Source of the DNA: CAYSPG01 sp964432885
GTDB lineage: Bacteria; Bacteroidota; Bacteroidia; AKYH767-A; OLB10
Reading direction: 5' to 3'
Assembly (NCBI GenBank): GCA_964432885.1
Contig: CAYSPG010000017.1
Location: 8,785-72,784 of the forward strand
Length of the DNA stretch: 64,000 bases
Made by a program: the position numbers and the translations under genes. Of this stretch, positions 9,089 to 18,195 are shown piece by piece (position 1 is the stretch's first letter; each line of letters opens with the position of its first letter). The notes beneath the pieces are model-generated. The model saw nothing but the letters and a program-made list of their open reading frames with translations. It was not told the origin of the DNA and searched no databases.

Positions 9089-10617
9089 TGACTAAGAATT
9101 TTTTCATTGCAATTGTATGTACGCTTATAGTTAGTATTGTTTCATCATGCACGTACGAAAAACCCGAAGTTTCCGAAGCAACCAACCCAACGTGCAATGA
9201 CTACCCTGATGAAGTGGCTGCCATACTTGTAAACAAATGCGCCACTGCCGGTTGTCATAACTCAAAAAGTTACGAGGCATCCAGCGGGCTTGATCTTTCA
9301 AACTGGGCTGCCATGAAAAAAGGAAACTATTCGGGCGCAGTTGTAATTCCAGGCAATACCGAATACAGCACGCTTTTTACTTTTTGCAATACGTTTGATG
9401 ATTTAGGATTTACCGGGCAGTTGCCAAAAATGCCCGTGAATAAACCACCTCTTTCGCATGATGAAATGGTTACCCTAAAAAGCTGGATTAACGATGGCGC
9501 AAAAAACCGTTGTGGTGAGTTGATGTTTCCGTTTGATGCATCGCGCAGAAAATTTTTGGTAACCAACCAGGCTTGCGACCAGATAGAAGTGTTTGATATA
9601 AAAAGTCGAAGTGTAATGAAGTTTTTTGAAGTCGGGCATTTTGCGGGAGCCACTCCTCCTGAGTCGCCACATGCAGTGCGCTATACACCTGATGGAAAAT
9701 ATTATTTGATTGCTTTTTATTCAAGCCTTAATGATACAAGTGGGGGCGGGAGCACTCCGCGCAATTTTATTCAGCGTTTTGATGCAGTTACCGATGAATT
9801 TATTGATGAAGTGGATATTGCAAAGTCACAATCTTTTCCCTTCCCTGTATCGGGCCGATGGGGTTTGGTTGCCATTAGTCCCGATTCAAAAAATGCTTAT
9901 GCAGTTGATTATGATAATCATCGAATTGCCAAAATAAATTTAATGGGTGCAATGACTTCAGTTACTACCAACTCAATAATTGATTTTTCTACCCCACATG
10001 GTGCTGCCGTAAATCAGGATGGTAGCAAGTTGTATATTACCGATCAGGACAATGGATGTATTTATATTGCATCAACAACTTTTCCAGACATTAATTTACC
10101 GCCACAAAAAATTTTAATGCCTTCTGGTTCATCACGTGGGCACGAAATAATTTTTTCACCCGATTATTCCTACTACTTTGTTACCTGCGAATCGCCTGCC
10201 CAGGTGCTTGTGTATAATACAAGCAACAACATCCTTACTGCTACAATACCTGTAGGACTTTTACCACAGGAATTTTCGTTATCAAACACAAAACCGTATT
10301 TGTTTGTAAGTTGTACTGACGACCCGTATAACGGCACCAAAGGTTCGGTATGTGTTATTGATTACAACAGTTTAACTTTTGTAAAAAAAATAGCCACAGG
10401 CACCAATCCTCATGGACTTGTGGTTGACGATATTGAAAATGTAGTTTATGTAGCCAACCGTAATGTGGATGCTTCAGGTTCCACCCCACATCACAGTGCA
10501 TCATGTGCCGGACGCAATGGCTACCTCACCATAATTGATATGAACACACTTGAACTTGTACCTGGATTTAAATATGAGTTGGGCGTAAATCCGTATGGAA
10601 TGGCCATAATGCCATAA
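9085..10617 (+). CDS. Lipoprotein with cytochrome-c-like N-terminus and YVTN-type beta-propeller
   Basis: This 510-residue protein has a lipobox with Cys22 (IVSSC), so it is probably a membrane-anchored lipoprotein. The N-terminal domain (about 35-140) looks like a haem c domain with a Cys52-x4-Cys57-His58 site rather than the usual CxxCH. A PKMP motif (Met116) could supply the sixth ligand, and LSHDEMVTLKSWINDGA is typical of cytochrome-domain ends in this phylum. Residues about 150-510 form YVTN/YncE-like propeller repeats (HAVRYTPDGKYYLIAF, HGAAVNQDGSKLYITD, HGLVVDDIENVVYVANRN). The ATG overlaps the preceding TGA (ATGA). A redox or surface-binding role is plausible; the substrate is unknown. 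Confidence 0.8.
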   Translation: MMTKNFFIAIVCTLIVSIVSSCTYEKPEVSEATNPTCNDYPDEVAAILVNKCATAGCHNSKSYEASSGLDLSNWAAMKKGNYSGAVVIPGNTEYSTLFTFCNTFDDLGFTGQLPKMPVNKPPLSHDEMVTLKSWINDGAKNRCGELMFPFDASRRKFLVTNQACDQIEVFDIKSRSVMKFFEVGHFAGATPPESPHAVRYTPDGKYYLIAFYSSLNDTSGGGSTPRNFIQRFDAVTDEFIDEVDIAKSQSFPFPVSGRWGLVAISPDSKNAYAVDYDNHRIAKINLMGAMTSVTTNSIIDFSTPHGAAVNQDGSKLYITDQDNGCIYIASTTFPDINLPPQKILMPSGSSRGHEIIFSPDYSYYFVTCESPAQVLVYNTSNNILTATIPVGLLPQEFSLSNTKPYLFVSCTDDPYNGTKGSVCVIDYNSLTFVKKIATGTNPHGLVVDDIENVVYVANRNVDASGSTPHHSASCAGRNGYLTIIDMNTLELVPGFKYELGVNPYGMAIMP

Positions 10618-10701
10618 GCCCACTATTCTTTTTGATTTCTTTTTGTTTTCAAAAAATCGCTAAACACAACAAACAATTAATTTTCTCTTTCCATTATTCA
10701 A

Positions 10702-10709
10702 TACTTTAG
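10702..10709 (+). promoter_or_regulatory. -7 element TACTTTAG four bases before a start codon
   Basis: TACTTTAG (one deviation from TAnnTTTG) is followed by CAGC and then the ATG at 10714. A T-rich stretch (TTTTC at 10681) lies roughly where a -33 box would be. Transcription would start at or inside the start codon. Confidence 0.45.
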
Positions 10710-10713
10710 CAGC

Positions 10714-11118
10714 ATGAAAAGGCCAATACGCGTATTAATAGCTAAAGTGGGTTTAGACGGGCATGACCGTGGAGCAAAAGTTATTGCATCTTTTTTGCGC
10801 GATGCAGGTATGGAAGTAATTTACACCGGCTTACGGCAAACACCACAAATGGTGGTAACCGCAGCCTTGCAGGAAGATGTGGATGTAATTGGTGTATCCA
10901 TTCTTTCGGGCGCACACATGACGGTTTTTCCAAAAATTATTTCGCTTATGCGCGAAAATAAAATGGATGATGTGCTACTTACCGGAGGAGGAATTATTCC
11001 TGATGCGGATATGAAAAAACTAAACGAGATGGGCGTGGGCAAACTTTTTGCACCGGGCACCGATACAACAGTTATAGTTGATTATATAAAGCACACCGTT
11101 GCACAAAATCGTAAGTAA
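10714..11118 (+). CDS. Stand-alone cobalamin (B12)-binding domain protein, methylmalonyl-CoA mutase C-terminal type
   Basis: This 134-residue protein consists only of the B12-binding Rossmann domain found at the C-terminus of acyl-CoA mutases. The base-off/His-on signature DxHxxG is present as Asp15-Gly-His17-Asp-Arg-Gly20, followed by GVSILSGAH and LLTGGGIIPDAD. In archaea and several bacteria such small subunits pair with a separate catalytic subunit of methylmalonyl-CoA or isobutyryl/2-hydroxyisobutyryl-CoA mutase. No catalytic partner lies in this window, so it must act in trans. It appears monocistronic, with a -7 element directly before the ATG. Confidence 0.9.
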   Translation: MKRPIRVLIAKVGLDGHDRGAKVIASFLRDAGMEVIYTGLRQTPQMVVTAALQEDVDVIGVSILSGAHMTVFPKIISLMRENKMDDVLLTGGGIIPDADMKKLNEMGVGKLFAPGTDTTVIVDYIKHTVAQNRK

Positions 11119-11124
11119 TATTTT

Positions 11125-11433
11125 TTAGGCCTGCGCTGTTGGACCACCAAAGTTTAATGGTATTCCCATTCCTTCAACTTGTTTTATGGTGCCGTGTATA
11201 GCTTCGTATTTCTGAATATTTTCATTTAATGCTCCAAGCAATCGTTTTGCATGTTGTGGTGTAAGCACAATGCGCGATTTTACTTTTGCCTTAGGAACAC
11301 CCGGCATTACACGTATAAAGTCAACAACAAATTCAGAATTGCTGTGGGTAATTATGGCTAAGTTGCTGTAAATTCCGTCAGCCATGTCTTCGGTTAACTC
11401 AATGTTAAGTTGATTTTCTTTTTTTTCTTCCAT
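11125..11433 (-). CDS. DUF3467 family protein
   Basis: A small cytoplasmic protein of about 102 residues matching the conserved DUF3467 family. It has an N-terminal NIELTEDMADGIYSNLA segment, the central HSNSEFVVDFIRVMPGVPKAKV block and the VLTPQHAKRLLGALNENI helix. I chose the ATG giving MEEKKENQ (11433) over the upstream in-frame codon at 11454, because the alignable family region begins there. The family has no established function. The gene lies 23 bases downstream of recJ on the same strand, so the two may be co-transcribed. The product converges on the B12-binding gene. Confidence 0.85.
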   Translation of the reverse strand: MEEKKENQLNIELTEDMADGIYSNLAIITHSNSEFVVDFIRVMPGVPKAKVKSRIVLTPQHAKRLLGALNENIQKYEAIHGTIKQVEGMGIPLNFGGPTAQA

Positions 11434-11456
11434 TTTTCTTTTTTTTCGTAACAAAA

Positions 11457-13214
11457 TTAAACAACCATGTTGGATGCACTGTTGCTTTTTTGGCTGTGTA
11501 GGTTTGTTTGGTTAATAAATTTTAAATCTTTAATGTTTAATTGAAGTGATGTAAATCCGTTAAACTTATTTTCTTCAACATGATAGCAAACATCAAAACA
11601 TTTTCCTTTTTCAATTTCGGGGTGATGCTCACCAAGCTGAAATGCAATACTGTCAAAAGCAGTTTTGTTTCCATTTTGTTGCAATGAAAGTTTAAGATGA
11701 TTGTTACCAACAATACGTCCCATACCTTTATCTTTTACACTATTGGTTAAAAAAACAGGAGCCATGTTACCAGGACCAAACGGAGCAAACTGTTTTAAAA
11801 TATTATAAAACGAAGGCGTTATATCTTTTAAGTCAATGGTAGCATCAATTTCAACTTCTGGAGTAAGCATGTAATCCTGAATGGTAGAGGAAACTACCTC
11901 CTCAAATTTTTGAATAAACTTTTCGATGTTATGTGGAAACATGGTAAGGCCTGCAGCATACATATGCCCACCAAACTGGTCAAGCAAAGGTGCGCATGCT
12001 TCAATGGCATTATAAACATCAAAGTCTTTTACCGATCGGGCAGAGCCTGCGATTTGACCGTTTGACATGGTAAGCACAACAGTGGGCCGGTAAAATTTAT
12101 CTGTTAAACGTGATGCTACTATTCCTATCACACCCTTATGCCACTTGGGATTATACACCACCGTTGATTTACGGTTTGCAAAATTTTTATCGTTGCTTAT
12201 AATCTCAAGTGCTTCCTCGGTTATAGTTTTGTCAACATCGCGCCTGTCTTCGTTTTTTTTGTTAATTCGTTCGGTATTAGATTTGGCAATGGCAGGATCG
12301 TTTGAAATTAAAAGTTCCACCGCATGTTTGCCATGCTCCATTCGGCCGGCTGCATTTATACGGGGTGCTATAAGGAACACTACATCATTAACAGTAAGTT
12401 CGCGTTTATAACCACCGGCATCAAGTATAGCTTTTATTCCAGGACGAGGATTTGCATTTAACGTTTTAAGTCCAAAATGGGTAAGAATTCTGTTTTCGCC
12501 CGTAACAGGAACAATGTCGGCTGCTATGCTGATGGCCACCAGATCAAGGTATTTTTCTATTTCAGCAAATGGAATATTGTTTTTTTGGGCGTAAGCCTGC
12601 ACCAACTTAAATCCTATACCACAACCTGGAAGTTCCTTGTAGGGATATTCACAGTCGGTACGTTTTGGGTCAAGTACAGCCACAGCATCAGGAATTACAG
12701 CACCTGGGCGATGATGATCGCAAATTATAAAGTCAATATTTTTTTGTTTGGCGTAATCAACTTTCTCCATCGCTTTTATGCCACAATCCAATGCAATAAT
12801 TAATGAGTACCCATTTTGTTTAGCAAAGTCAATACCAGCTATAGATACACCATACCCTTCGGTATTGCGGTCGGGAATGTAAAATCCACAGTGCTGAAAT
12901 TTGTCGTTAAAAAAAGTGTAAACCAAAGCAACTGCGGTGGTGCCATCAACATCATAATCGCCATACACCAGCACCTTTTCTTTTTTATGGATTGCCTGCT
13001 CGATGCGCGCAATGGCCTTGTGCATATCGGCCATCAAAAATGGATTGTGTAGTGCATCAAGAGAAGGACGAAAAAAACTTTTTGCTGAATCAAAACATCT
13101 AATGCCGCGTTGTACTAAAAGCGTAGCAAGCACATGGTTTATGTTTAGCTGTTTTGATAAAGATTCGGCTATCTCCTTATCGGCTTGCGGTTTTAGTACC
13201 CATCGTTTATCCAT
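11457..13214 (-). CDS. recJ: Single-stranded-DNA-specific exonuclease RecJ
   Basis: RecJ is a 5'-3' ssDNA exonuclease used in RecF-pathway recombination, mismatch repair and base-excision repair. The protein is about 585 residues. It shows the DHH-family metal motifs: YGDYDVDGTTA (about residues 84-95), ALDCGIK, CDHHRPG and LVAISIAADIVP. The DHHA1 motif is GSARSVKDFDVYNAIEAC...FGGHMYAAGLTM, and an OB-like C-terminal region follows. The ATG at 13214 (MDKRWVLKP) is preferred over the TTG two codons upstream. A TACATTTG -7 element lies about 41 nt upstream. Length and motifs are complete. Confidence 0.96.
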   Translation of the reverse strand: MDKRWVLKPQADKEIAESLSKQLNINHVLATLLVQRGIRCFDSAKSFFRPSLDALHNPFLMADMHKAIARIEQAIHKKEKVLVYGDYDVDGTTAVALVYTFFNDKFQHCGFYIPDRNTEGYGVSIAGIDFAKQNGYSLIIALDCGIKAMEKVDYAKQKNIDFIICDHHRPGAVIPDAVAVLDPKRTDCEYPYKELPGCGIGFKLVQAYAQKNNIPFAEIEKYLDLVAISIAADIVPVTGENRILTHFGLKTLNANPRPGIKAILDAGGYKRELTVNDVVFLIAPRINAAGRMEHGKHAVELLISNDPAIAKSNTERINKKNEDRRDVDKTITEEALEIISNDKNFANRKSTVVYNPKWHKGVIGIVASRLTDKFYRPTVVLTMSNGQIAGSARSVKDFDVYNAIEACAPLLDQFGGHMYAAGLTMFPHNIEKFIQKFEEVVSSTIQDYMLTPEVEIDATIDLKDITPSFYNILKQFAPFGPGNMAPVFLTNSVKDKGMGRIVGNNHLKLSLQQNGNKTAFDSIAFQLGEHHPEIEKGKCFDVCYHVEENKFNGFTSLQLNIKDLKFINQTNLHSQKSNSASNMVV

Positions 13215-13254
13215 TAGCAATATTGATTAAAATAAATCCGCAACAATAATTTTG

Positions 13255-13262
13255 CAAATGTA
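13255..13262 (-). promoter_or_regulatory. -7 promoter element TACATTTG of recJ
   Basis: On the minus strand TACATTTG is an exact TAnnTTTG match, 40 nt upstream of the recJ ATG. No convincing TTG -33 element is seen at 17-20 nt. Confidence 0.5.
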
Positions 13263-13319
13263 AATTTATGAAAATACCGCTGACCTAAAAGAGGGATAAG
13301 TTATTGACACCAGCAAATA

Positions 13320-15236
13320 CTACACTTTTACTTTTACATTAAGCGCACTAAGTACGGCATTTATAATGGCGTTTTTGTCAAAATTACATTCTGCATAAAG
13401 TTCTTTTTGTTCGCCATGTTCGATAAAGCGGTCGGGTATGCCAAGGCGGGTAATGTCGGCAGCGTATCCGTTATCAATCATAAATTCGGCAATGGCGCTT
13501 CCCATTCCGCCTTGCAGGCAGCCATCTTCAACGGTAATAATTTTTTTGAAGTTTGAAAAAACTTCGTGTAACAGCATTTGATCAAGTGGTTTTACAAAGC
13601 GGATATCGTAATGGGCAGGATAAATGTTTTTGGTTGCAAGTTCATCGCAAGCGGCTATGGCAAAGTTGCCGGGATGACCAATGGTAAGTATTGCCACCTC
13701 ATCGCCACCGCGTAGTTTGCGGCCTGTGCCCACAGGTATGGCTTTAAAAGGTGTTTTCCAATCAATCATTACACCATTGCCACGGGGATAGCGTATGCAA
13801 AACGGCCCCATGTTATCGTGCTGCGCGGTAAACATAAGGTTGCGAAGTTCTTCTTCGTTCATAGGTGCAGACACAATAATGTTTGGTATGCAGCGCATGT
13901 AAGCCAAATCAAAAGCGCCATGGTGTGTGGGGCCATCGGCACCTGCAATTCCTCCTCTGTCAAGACAAAAAACAACATTTAATTTTTGAAGCGCCACATC
14001 ATGCACCACCTGGTCGTAAGCCCGCTGCATAAAGCTGGAGTAAATGTTGCAAAACGGGATCATGCCTTGTGTGGCAAGTCCGGCAGAAAATGTAACGGCA
14101 TGTTGTTCGGCAATGCCTACGTCAAAAGCTCGGTCGGGCATGGCTTTCATCATTATGTTTAACGAACAGCCCGAAGGCATGGCAGGTGTTATTCCAACAA
14201 CCTTTGAATTTTTTTCTGCAAGTTCAACCATGGTATGTCCAAATACATCCTGATATTTGGGAGGTTGCGGGGCTGTATTTTGGGGTTTAAAAATTTCGCC
14301 ACTTATTTTATCAAACAATCCAGGTGCATGCCACTTGGTTTGATCCTGTTCAGCAAGTTTAAAGCCTTTGCCTTTTATAGTAAGACAATGAAGAATTTTT
14401 GGGCCGGGAATTTTTTTCAGGTCATCCAGAACTTTGGCAAGGTGGTTAACATCGTGCCCATCAATAGGACCAAAGTACCGAAAGCGTAATGACTCAAACA
14501 GATTGCTTTGTTTAAGCAAAGCTGATTTAACAGCGCCCTCAATTTTTTGTGCAATTGCCTGTGCATTGGGACCAAATTTGCTTATTACTCCAAGGGCTTT
14601 CCACAATTCATCTTTTACCTTATTGTAAGCATGAGATGTGGTGATGTCGGTTAAATATTCTTTTAGTGCACCCACGTTTGGGTCAATGCTCATACAGTTA
14701 TCATTAAGTATTACCAACAGGTTGCTGTTTTCTACTCCGGCATGATTAAGTGCTTCAAAGGCCATGCCGGCTGTCATGGCACCATCGCCTATTACGGCAA
14801 TGTGTTGGCGGTTTTTATCATTTTTAAGCCGCGATGCCACACTCATACCCAGCGCAGCTGATATAGATGTGGAAGAATGACCAACACCAAAGGTGTCGTA
14901 CTCACTTTCTGAACGTTTTGGAAAACCACTAATGCCCTGATAAATTCTATTGGTATGAAAAACGTTTCTGCGACCGGTTAAAATTTTGTGTCCGTAAGCT
15001 TGATGACCAACGTCCCAAACAAGTTGGTCGGCAGGGGTATTAAATATGTAATGCAATGCAACCGTAAGCTCAACAACACCAAGGCTTGCTCCAAAGTGCC
15101 CTCCATTTACCGAAACAATATCAATAATAAATTGTCGCAATTCGTTACAAACCTGCTGTAGTTGCTCAGGTTTTAATTTGCGTAAATCTTCTGGGGTGTT
15201 TATTTTTTCTAAAAGTTCGCCCGGTTTTATTTGCAT
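13320..15236 (-). CDS. dxs: 1-deoxy-D-xylulose-5-phosphate synthase
   Basis: DXS condenses pyruvate and glyceraldehyde-3-phosphate to DXP, the first step of the MEP isoprenoid pathway, also feeding thiamine and pyridoxal synthesis. The 638-residue protein has the expected length and domain order. The thiamine-diphosphate motif is GDGAMTAGMAFEAL...NDNCMSI, the central transketolase domain contains the catalytic Glu in GIAEQHAVTFSAGLA, and the substrate-binding segment is DRGGIAGADGPTHHG. The C-terminal domain carries VEDGCLQGGMGSAIAEF. It appears monocistronic on the minus strand. A TACATTTG element lies 18 nt upstream of the ATG. Confidence 0.97.
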   Translation of the reverse strand: MQIKPGELLEKINTPEDLRKLKPEQLQQVCNELRQFIIDIVSVNGGHFGASLGVVELTVALHYIFNTPADQLVWDVGHQAYGHKILTGRRNVFHTNRIYQGISGFPKRSESEYDTFGVGHSSTSISAALGMSVASRLKNDKNRQHIAVIGDGAMTAGMAFEALNHAGVENSNLLVILNDNCMSIDPNVGALKEYLTDITTSHAYNKVKDELWKALGVISKFGPNAQAIAQKIEGAVKSALLKQSNLFESLRFRYFGPIDGHDVNHLAKVLDDLKKIPGPKILHCLTIKGKGFKLAEQDQTKWHAPGLFDKISGEIFKPQNTAPQPPKYQDVFGHTMVELAEKNSKVVGITPAMPSGCSLNIMMKAMPDRAFDVGIAEQHAVTFSAGLATQGMIPFCNIYSSFMQRAYDQVVHDVALQKLNVVFCLDRGGIAGADGPTHHGAFDLAYMRCIPNIIVSAPMNEEELRNLMFTAQHDNMGPFCIRYPRGNGVMIDWKTPFKAIPVGTGRKLRGGDEVAILTIGHPGNFAIAACDELATKNIYPAHYDIRFVKPLDQMLLHEVFSNFKKIITVEDGCLQGGMGSAIAEFMIDNGYAADITRLGIPDRFIEHGEQKELYAECNFDKNAIINAVLSALNVKVKV

Positions 15237-15579
15237 ACGTGTAATTAACAGGGCAAATGTACTAAAAAGGGAGGGGTTTTAATGCATTGAAATTGCAGGA
15301 ACAATAAGAAAACTATTATTGATTATAAGCCAAATAAACTTATACCTTTCTATTAATATAGATACCATGGATTAGCATGACATGATTTTGAAGTAAAATC
15401 AATAGAGAGTAAGTTATTTATACCTGAAAAAGATATTTTACCTGACTACAATGCATTAAATATATAATTAGCTCCAAAATAAACCAAAGCAAATTGTTTT
15501 TCTATTTTTACTGCCTATAAAAAAGCTGTCTTTTAAAAATCACACACCCCATTAAACAACTTTATATATCTATAATAGA
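15237..15579. other. 343-bp divergent intergenic region between dxs and the aminopeptidase gene
   Basis: This AT-rich region lies between two divergent genes and should hold both promoters. On the minus strand a TACATTTG box (15254-15261) serves dxs. On the plus strand only AT-rich sequence (ATATATCTATAATAGA) precedes the ATG at 15580. I see no ORF, strong hairpin or RNA gene. Confidence 0.6.
15254..15261 (-). promoter_or_regulatory. -7 promoter element TACATTTG of dxs
   Basis: Minus-strand TACATTTG matches TAnnTTTG exactly and ends 17 nt before the dxs ATG. The sequence 17-20 nt upstream lacks a clear TTG. Confidence 0.5.
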
Positions 15580-16875
15580 ATGAACATAAAATACCAACCC
15601 ATTTCAAACAAACTTTTTATCGATAACCGTAAAAAATTTGTGGCTGCCTTAAAGCCAAAGTCTATTGCTATTTTTAATTCCAATGATGAAATGCCCCGCA
15701 GTGGCGACCAAAATTTTACATTCAGGCAAAATGCCGACTTGTTTTACTTAACCGGTATAGACCAGGAAGAAAGCATTCTTGTAATTTTTCCTGACAGCCC
15801 ATTACCCCAGTACCGCGAAATTTTATTTGTACGTAAAACCAATGAGCATATAGCAGTATGGGAAGGTCATAAATATACTAAGGAAGAAGCACGCGCCACT
15901 TCAGGCATCCAGTCGGTTTACTGGACCGAAGATTTTAACTCCATTGTTCCCATGCTAATGCATCACACACAAAATGTGTATGTAAACATAAACGAAAACG
16001 ACCGCCATTCAACCGAAGTGCCTTATCGTGATATACGTTTTGCACGCCAATGGCGCGATAGGTTTCCGGGCCATAACTTTGAACGTTGTGGACAAATTAT
16101 GTCACTATTACGATCCGTAAAACATGAGTTGGAAATTGCACTAATACAAAAAGCCATCGATGTTACCGAGAGCGCTTTCAGACGTGTGCTCAAGTTTGTA
16201 AAACCCGGTGTTATGGAGTATCAGATTGAAGCGGAAATAATTCATGAGTTTATAAACAACCGCTGCAGCGGACATGCTTACAACCCAATCATCGCATCAG
16301 GAAAAAGCGCTTGTGTACTTCACTATAATCAAAACAACCAACCTTGTAATGATGGCGATTTGCTGTTAATGGATTTTGGCGCTGAGTATGCAAACTATGC
16401 CGCAGACCTTACGCGTACCATACCTGTAAACGGAAAATTTACGCAACGCCAAAAAGATGTTTACAATGCTACATTACGTGTAATGCGCTCTGCCACCAAA
16501 ATGCTGGTGCCGGGTAACACAATTGAAAAATATCATGCCGAAGTAGGATTGCTTATGCAAGAAGAATTAATAAAACTTGGATTGATTACTGCCGATGATG
16601 TAAAAAAACAAAACCCTGATTTACCCGCCTACAAAAAATATTTTATGCATGGTACATCACACTTTTTAGGATTGGATGTGCATGATTTAGGAAACAAGTA
16701 TTTACCCATGAAGGCCGGAATGGTTTTTACCTGCGAGCCTGGCATTTATATTCCTGAAGAAAACATTGGTATACGTATAGAAAACAACATACTTCTTACC
16801 GATAAATCACCCATTGATTTAATGGCAACCATGCCTGTGGAGGTAGAAGATATTCAAGCGCTAATGCAGAAATAA
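15580..16875 (+). CDS. pepP: Xaa-Pro aminopeptidase (M24B, PepP-like)
   Basis: This 431-residue metallopeptidase removes N-terminal residues preceding proline. The N-terminal aminopeptidase-P domain (about 1-170) includes RSGDQNFTFRQNADLFYLTG. The C-terminal pita-bread domain carries the dimetal ligands: two Asp in MDFGAEYANYAADLTRT, His in MHGTSHFLGLDVHD, and Glu in TCEPGIYIPEENIG and IRIENNILLT. There is no signal peptide, so it is cytoplasmic. Length fits PepP. It stands alone on the plus strand, divergent from dxs. The assignment is firm; the exact substrate range is not determined. Confidence 0.94.
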   Translation: MNIKYQPISNKLFIDNRKKFVAALKPKSIAIFNSNDEMPRSGDQNFTFRQNADLFYLTGIDQEESILVIFPDSPLPQYREILFVRKTNEHIAVWEGHKYTKEEARATSGIQSVYWTEDFNSIVPMLMHHTQNVYVNINENDRHSTEVPYRDIRFARQWRDRFPGHNFERCGQIMSLLRSVKHELEIALIQKAIDVTESAFRRVLKFVKPGVMEYQIEAEIIHEFINNRCSGHAYNPIIASGKSACVLHYNQNNQPCNDGDLLLMDFGAEYANYAADLTRTIPVNGKFTQRQKDVYNATLRVMRSATKMLVPGNTIEKYHAEVGLLMQEELIKLGLITADDVKKQNPDLPAYKKYFMHGTSHFLGLDVHDLGNKYLPMKAGMVFTCEPGIYIPEENIGIRIENNILLTDKSPIDLMATMPVEVEDIQALMQK

Positions 16876-16968
16876 TAGTTGGCATTTCGTACTTTTTTTA
16901 TTTTAAATTACGCACATCGCACTGTTTATACTTAACCGTATATGCTTAGCAGCCTGTACCTTTATCAT

Positions 16969-16976
16969 TAATTTTG
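16969..16976 (+). promoter_or_regulatory. -7 element TAATTTTG upstream of the 17-21 kb glycan operon
   Basis: TAATTTTG matches TAnnTTTG and lies 76 nt upstream of the wecB ATG at 17053. It is the best promoter candidate for the four same-strand genes that follow; no clear -33 TTG was found. Confidence 0.45.
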
Positions 16977-17052
16977 CAAGGCGCAACAAGCAAAAAACAC
17001 TTAAACCTTTATCCGGTTTTTTTCGTAAAAACCATTTGCAAAAAGCAATTTG

Positions 17053-18186
17053 ATGAAAAAAATTTTGATAGTAGTAGGTACCCGCCCTAACTTTATAAAA
17101 ATTACCCGCTTTAAAAAAGTTAATACGTTAATGGGTAATCCTTTTGAAATACGCATTGTACACACAGGTCAGCATTATGATAGTAAAATGGCTGATATAT
17201 TTTTTGAACAGTTTGAGCTTGAACCCGATTTTTGGCTCGAAATTCCGCCTGCATCAGCAAACATTCAAATGGCCGAAATAATGATTAGGCTTGAAAAAGC
17301 GCTGGATGAATATCACCCCGATTTAATGATGGTAGTGGGCGATGTAAATTCAACTTTTGCTGCTGCCCTAACTGCCAATAAAATGAACATTAAAATTGCG
17401 CATATCGAAAGTGGCTTGCGAAGTTTTGACCGCACCATGCCCGAAGAAATTAATCGGCTTCTTACCGATGAAATTACCGACTACTTTTTTGTAACCGAAC
17501 AAAGCGGATATAGTAATCTGATAAAAGAAGGCCGCAATAAAGAAAACATATTTTTTGTGGGTAATACCATGATTGATACCCTTGTAGGATTTGACAATAA
17601 AATTCAACAAAGTGATATATTAAAAAAGCTGGAACTAACCCCAAAACATTTTGTGCTAATGACCATGCACCGCCCTGCAACAGTTGATTTTGAAAACGGG
17701 TTAAAAAAATTACTTGATGTGATAGAGTATATTACCAAAAAAGTAAATCTTGTATTTCCAATACATCCGCGTACGCTAAACCGAATAGAAGATTTTGGTT
17801 TGATGGACAGAATAAAACAAAACAAAAAAATAATTTTAACCGAGCCACTGGATTATTTTGCCTTTCAAAAACTAATCAGCGATAGCGCTTATGTTATTAC
17901 CGATAGCGGAGGTATACAAGAAGAAACAACATTCAGAAAAATTCCTTGCCTGACGTTGCGTGCAAATACCGAAAGACCCAGCACCGTTGATGTAGGAACA
18001 AACGAACTGGTTCCATTTGATATAAAAATAATTTCAAATAAAATTGAACAAATACTGACAGGAAAATATAAAAAAGGCGAGGTTCCCAAAATGTGGGATG
18101 GACATTCAACCGACCGCATACTACAACACTGCATTACCATTTTAAATGCAACGCCTAACACTCCTCAACCTATTTCAATAAGCTGA
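17053..18186 (+). CDS. wecB: UDP-N-acetylglucosamine 2-epimerase (non-hydrolysing)
   Basis: WecB interconverts UDP-GlcNAc and UDP-ManNAc for surface polysaccharide synthesis. The protein has 377 residues from the ATG at 17053 (a TTG lies one codon upstream). It shows the GT-B-like family motifs: VGTRPNFIKI at the N-terminus, HTGQHYDSKMAD, VGDVNSTFAAALTA, HIESGLRSFDRTMPEEINR, and TDSGGIQEETTFRKIPCLTLR near the UDP site. It is the first gene of a likely operon with a FemAB-like gene (9-bp gap), a GT4 glycosyltransferase and a polysaccharide deacetylase, so a role in a cell-surface glycan is likely. It differs from the second epimerase at 34700. Confidence 0.92.
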   Translation: MKKILIVVGTRPNFIKITRFKKVNTLMGNPFEIRIVHTGQHYDSKMADIFFEQFELEPDFWLEIPPASANIQMAEIMIRLEKALDEYHPDLMMVVGDVNSTFAAALTANKMNIKIAHIESGLRSFDRTMPEEINRLLTDEITDYFFVTEQSGYSNLIKEGRNKENIFFVGNTMIDTLVGFDNKIQQSDILKKLELTPKHFVLMTMHRPATVDFENGLKKLLDVIEYITKKVNLVFPIHPRTLNRIEDFGLMDRIKQNKKIILTEPLDYFAFQKLISDSAYVITDSGGIQEETTFRKIPCLTLRANTERPSTVDVGTNELVPFDIKIISNKIEQILTGKYKKGEVPKMWDGHSTDRILQHCITILNATPNTPQPISIS

Positions 18187-18195
18187 TTTTTTCTG

